DNA of 22,272 nt, from NCBI GenBank assembly GCA_043772355.1, contig JAYVGI010000204.1:1-22272 (forward strand). Reading direction: 5' to 3'. The notes under the pieces are model-generated. The model saw only the letters and a list, made by a program, of their open reading frames with translations, was not told the origin of the DNA and did no database searches. The position numbers and the translations under genes are program-made. This DNA comes from JAAFIP01 sp043772355. GTDB lineage: Bacteria; Pseudomonadota; Gammaproteobacteria; Burkholderiales; Burkholderiaceae_C. Each line of letters opens with the position of its first letter. Within the stretch, counting starts at the first letter, position 1. Positions 22,182 through 22,272 of this stretch are shown here, in pieces.

Positions 22182-22217
22182 GCAAAAAAAAACCGCCGGG
22201 GCCGGCGGTTTTTTCAA
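22182..22217. terminator. Strong bidirectional rho-independent terminator
   Basis: The perfect stem AACCGCCGG (22191-22199) pairs with CCGGCGGTT (22202-22210) across a 2-nt centre. It is flanked by A-runs on the left and T-runs on the right, so it can work on both strands. It sits upstream of aroG and probably ends a minus-strand transcript coming from outside the right edge. The remaining ~55 bp hold no visible gene. Confidence 0.9.
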
Positions 22218-22272
22218 GATTCCTTGCGTTTTCTGGTGTTACGCAAAGCTCTCTCCACCGCTGAAAAGGTGT

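Overview
The window reads as a chromosomal segment of a betaproteobacterium. The family is probably Comamonadaceae (Rhodoferax/Polaromonas-like). This is inferred from the protein sequences, from the gene order accB-accC-prmA-DUF3426-pfkB, and from a small dispersed repeat (core like ATAGCTGCTNGCGC) that I associate with that family. No database search was possible.

Left part (1-3547): the right-hand end of an integrated accessory element. It holds the 3' portion of a large Toprim-DUF927 (primase/helicase-like) gene that runs off the left edge. A 1.2-kb stretch with no credible gene follows, rich in short ordered repeats: TGCCCGCA iterons, C5 boxes spaced by about one or two helical turns, and a duplicated ~49-bp motif. 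It stops at the 3' end of a tRNA-Leu(CAA) gene, a classic integration target. This cis-acting zone is the least explained part of the window and the best candidate for something undescribed (origin, integrase/excisionase arm sites or packaging site of a satellite-like element).

Middle part (3548-10728): core genes. These are tRNA-Leu, cysM, a zinc-ribbon NUDIX hydrolase, a TusA-family protein, galU (minus strand), a divergent 2-hydroxyacid dehydrogenase homologue that has lost the usual catalytic His, and valS (minus strand). valS carries a 36-codon in-frame insertion derived from a palindromic REP-like element.

Right-centre part (11111-18439): a long minus-strand run. In transcription order it is a conserved hypothetical gene, a TlpA-like thioredoxin, accB, accC, prmA, a zinc-ribbon/DUF3426 membrane protein, a PfkB-family kinase and rodA. 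It covers fatty-acid synthesis initiation, ribosomal protein methylation and cell-wall elongation.

Right part (18487-22272): divergent mpl (peptidoglycan recycling), then an intergenic patch with two kinds of dispersed repeat, two small hypothetical genes on the minus strand, and a class I DAHP synthase (shikimate pathway entry). A strong bidirectional terminator lies near the right edge.
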